From the NCBI RefSeq assembly GCF_000010785.1, contig NC_013799.1, forward strand, positions 372,001 to 436,000: 64,000 bases of DNA. The letters run 5' to 3'. The first letter of the stretch is position 1. Each line of letters opens with the position of its first letter. Source of the stretch: Hydrogenobacter thermophilus TK-6. GTDB taxonomy: Bacteria; Aquificota; Aquificia; Aquificales; Aquificaceae. The notes beneath the pieces are model-generated. The model was not told where the DNA came from and did not search any database. It saw nothing but the letters and a program-made list of their open reading frames with translations. Below, in pieces: positions 62,781 to 64,000 of the stretch. The position numbers and the translations under genes were made by a program.

Positions 62781-62807
62781 ACCTCCTTATATTACCTTTC
62801 AGGAGGT
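62781..62807 (+). promoter_or_regulatory. Hairpin covering the ribosome site of the transglutaminase gene
   Basis: ACCTCCT (62781-62787) pairs perfectly with AGGAGGT (62801-62807), the ribosome-binding site for the ATG at 62814, across a 13-base loop. Candidate translational control element. Confidence 0.45.
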
Positions 62808-62813
62808 GCAGAC

Positions 62814-63860
62814 ATGGACAGGAGAGAGTTTTTGAGCTATACCTTCTGGGGGGCTTGTGGTCTTATCTCCTTACCCAGCATAATTTACGGAAGGAATACC
62901 TACAGAACAAAGTTTTCTTATGCGGTAAATCTGCCCTATGAAGATGCTGTGAGGCTCTGGGTTCCTGTTCCCGAAAATACAAGCTATCAAAAACTTCTTC
63001 ATATGGAAGTGAAAACCAACGCCTCCTACTATGAGCTTACAGCAGACAGAGTTTATAACGCGCCCATCCTCTATGCTGAGTTCAAAGGGGGTAATGAAAA
63101 CAAAAGTCTTGAAGTTATATTTGATGTGGAATACACGGACAGAAGCGTAGATATGAGCAAACTTCCCAAGAATAATGGAAATATACCCGATGAAGTTGCT
63201 TTCTATTTGAAACCCACAGATCACGTACCAACTGATGGTATAGTGAAAGAGTATGCCGACAGGATTACTTCAGGAAAGAAGAGTCAGCTTGAGAAAGTGA
63301 AAGCTATATACGATTGGGTGGTGGAAAACACCTTCAGAGATCCCCAAGTGCAAGGTTGTGGTACAGGTGATGTTAAAAGTATGCTTGAAACCGGATACTT
63401 TGGTGGCAAGTGTACGGACATAAATTCTTTGTTTGTTGCATTATGCAGAGCGAGTGGTATACCCGCAAGGGAGGTATTTGGCATAAGGGTAAGGGCATCA
63501 TCTCTCTCTAAGGGTATATCTTCAGTAACAAAGGATGCTACAAAGGCACAGCACTGCAGAGCGGAATTCTATCTTGGTCAATGGGTACCTGCAGACCCAG
63601 CCGATGTCAGAAAGCTCATCCTTGAGGAGCGGCTATCTATTGACCATCCAAAAGTCAGACAGGTAAGGGAGTTTCTTTTTGGCAACTGGGATGCACACTG
63701 GGTAGCTTTCAACTCCGCGAGGGATTTTTCCTTAGAACCACCCCTTACGAGTGGTGAGAAGGTAAACGAGTTTATGTATCCCTTAGCTGAAGTAAAGGGG
63801 AAGCTCATAGATAAGTACAAGCTCACCTTTGAGTTATCCAAGTACACAATCCTTGCTTAG
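62814..63860 (+). CDS. Transglutaminase-like protein with Tat-type signal
   Basis: N-terminal [20 protein letters not shown] looks like a twin-arginine signal (RRxFL with a hydrophobic core). A beta-domain follows (40-130), then the papain-like transglutaminase core with catalytic Cys in [20 protein letters not shown], His in [13 protein letters not shown] and Asp in [10 protein letters not shown]. 348 aa. Probably a periplasmic peptidase or amidase rather than a cross-linker. The ribosome site can be hidden in a hairpin. Confidence 0.8.
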   Translation: MDRREFLSYTFWGACGLISLPSIIYGRNTYRTKFSYAVNLPYEDAVRLWVPVPENTSYQKLLHMEVKTNASYYELTADRVYNAPILYAEFKGGNENKSLEVIFDVEYTDRSVDMSKLPKNNGNIPDEVAFYLKPTDHVPTDGIVKEYADRITSGKKSQLEKVKAIYDWVVENTFRDPQVQGCGTGDVKSMLETGYFGGKCTDINSLFVALCRASGIPAREVFGIRVRASSLSKGISSVTKDATKAQHCRAEFYLGQWVPADPADVRKLILEERLSIDHPKVRQVREFLFGNWDAHWVAFNSARDFSLEPPLTSGEKVNEFMYPLAEVKGKLIDKYKLTFELSKYTILA

Positions 63861-64000
63861 CTTATTAAGGAGTACCAAAAGAGCAAACCGTCGTGAGACC
63901 CCAGGAGGTCTTCGCTGGCTCTTTCTGGGTGGGGCATAAGCCCAAAGACATTACCTTCCTTGTTGCATACACCTGCAATATTTCCCACAGAGCCGTTGGG
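63857..64000 (-). CDS. purQ: Phosphoribosylformylglycinamidine synthase subunit PurQ, C-terminal end (partial)
   Basis: Glutaminase subunit of purine synthesis. The last 47 codons read [20 protein letters not shown], then [10 protein letters not shown] with the His and Glu of the glutaminase triad, and end LLFWYSLIS. The rest is beyond the window. Its stop overlaps the transglutaminase stop on the other strand. Confidence 0.88.
   Translation of the reverse strand, partial: PNGSVGNIAGVCNKEGNVFGLMPHPERASEDLLGSHDGLLFWYSLIS

Overview
The window looks like a chromosome segment of a thermophilic, chemolithoautotrophic member of the Aquificales (Aquifex / Hydrogenobacter / Thermocrinis type). I infer this from the short family-A DNA polymerase without a 5'-3' exonuclease domain, the tightly packed genes with many ATGA/TGATG overlaps, the purine-rich Lys/Glu-rich coding style, and complex I genes in an unusual order. 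Nearly all of the window is coding. I saw no rRNA, tRNA, CRISPR array or intact insertion sequence.

Layout. 1-4.1 kb: end of a UDP-sugar dehydrogenase, an oligopeptide-type ABC permease, pyrK, ribE and an EAL-HDOD protein, overlapping on the + strand. 4.1-6.6 kb: a CcsA-type cytochrome c assembly protein and the rpsF-ssb-rpsR-rplI operon (minus). 6.6-8.8 kb: an acetyltransferase and polA. 8.8-11.7 kb: the oxidative pentose phosphate operon gnd-zwf-pgl (minus). 11.7-12.1 kb: a non-coding stretch with gene remnants and a repeat that recurs at 33.3 kb.

12.1-25.0 kb is the most interesting region. It holds a cytochrome c, an unrecognised secreted protein and a MocA-like nucleotidyltransferase (+). 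Facing them is a molybdenum hydroxylase operon coxS-coxL-coxM-xdhC/coxI-coxG (minus), then a PqqU/YncD-like TonB receptor, a XoxJ-like binding protein, a YVTN beta-propeller and a XoxF-type PQQ dehydrogenase carrying the extra Asp of lanthanide enzymes. Read together, they suggest periplasmic oxidation of an alcohol using PQQ that may be scavenged from outside, next to a cytoplasmic Mo enzyme that could oxidise the aldehyde or another substrate. The xoxF and coxS promoters share an upstream motif.

25.1-28.9 kb: a cluster of small proteins around a P1B-type ATPase gene broken by one stop codon and three frameshifts. Three promoters here carry Pho-box-like direct repeats (CTTAAC-N5-CTTAAC) with identical spacing to the -10. 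28.9-33.2 kb: a branched-chain-amino-acid-type ABC transporter. 33.4-35.5 kb: rlpA, a RlmN-like radical SAM protein and a PSP1/RicT protein.

35.6-45.1 kb: complex I genes nuoI-J-K-L-M-N-A-CD-H with no nuoB, E, F or G. 45.1-54.5 kb: hisF, mutL, pyrD, purA, hflX, hfq, a nucleotidyltransferase pair, argD and nadE. 54.5-61.0 kb: a secreted lipoprotein and a large choice-of-anchor-D protein facing a type II secretion operon (secretin, PilO/GspM-like, GspE). 61.0-64.0 kb: dnaX, a DUF4911 protein, a Tat-type transglutaminase-like protein and the end of purQ.
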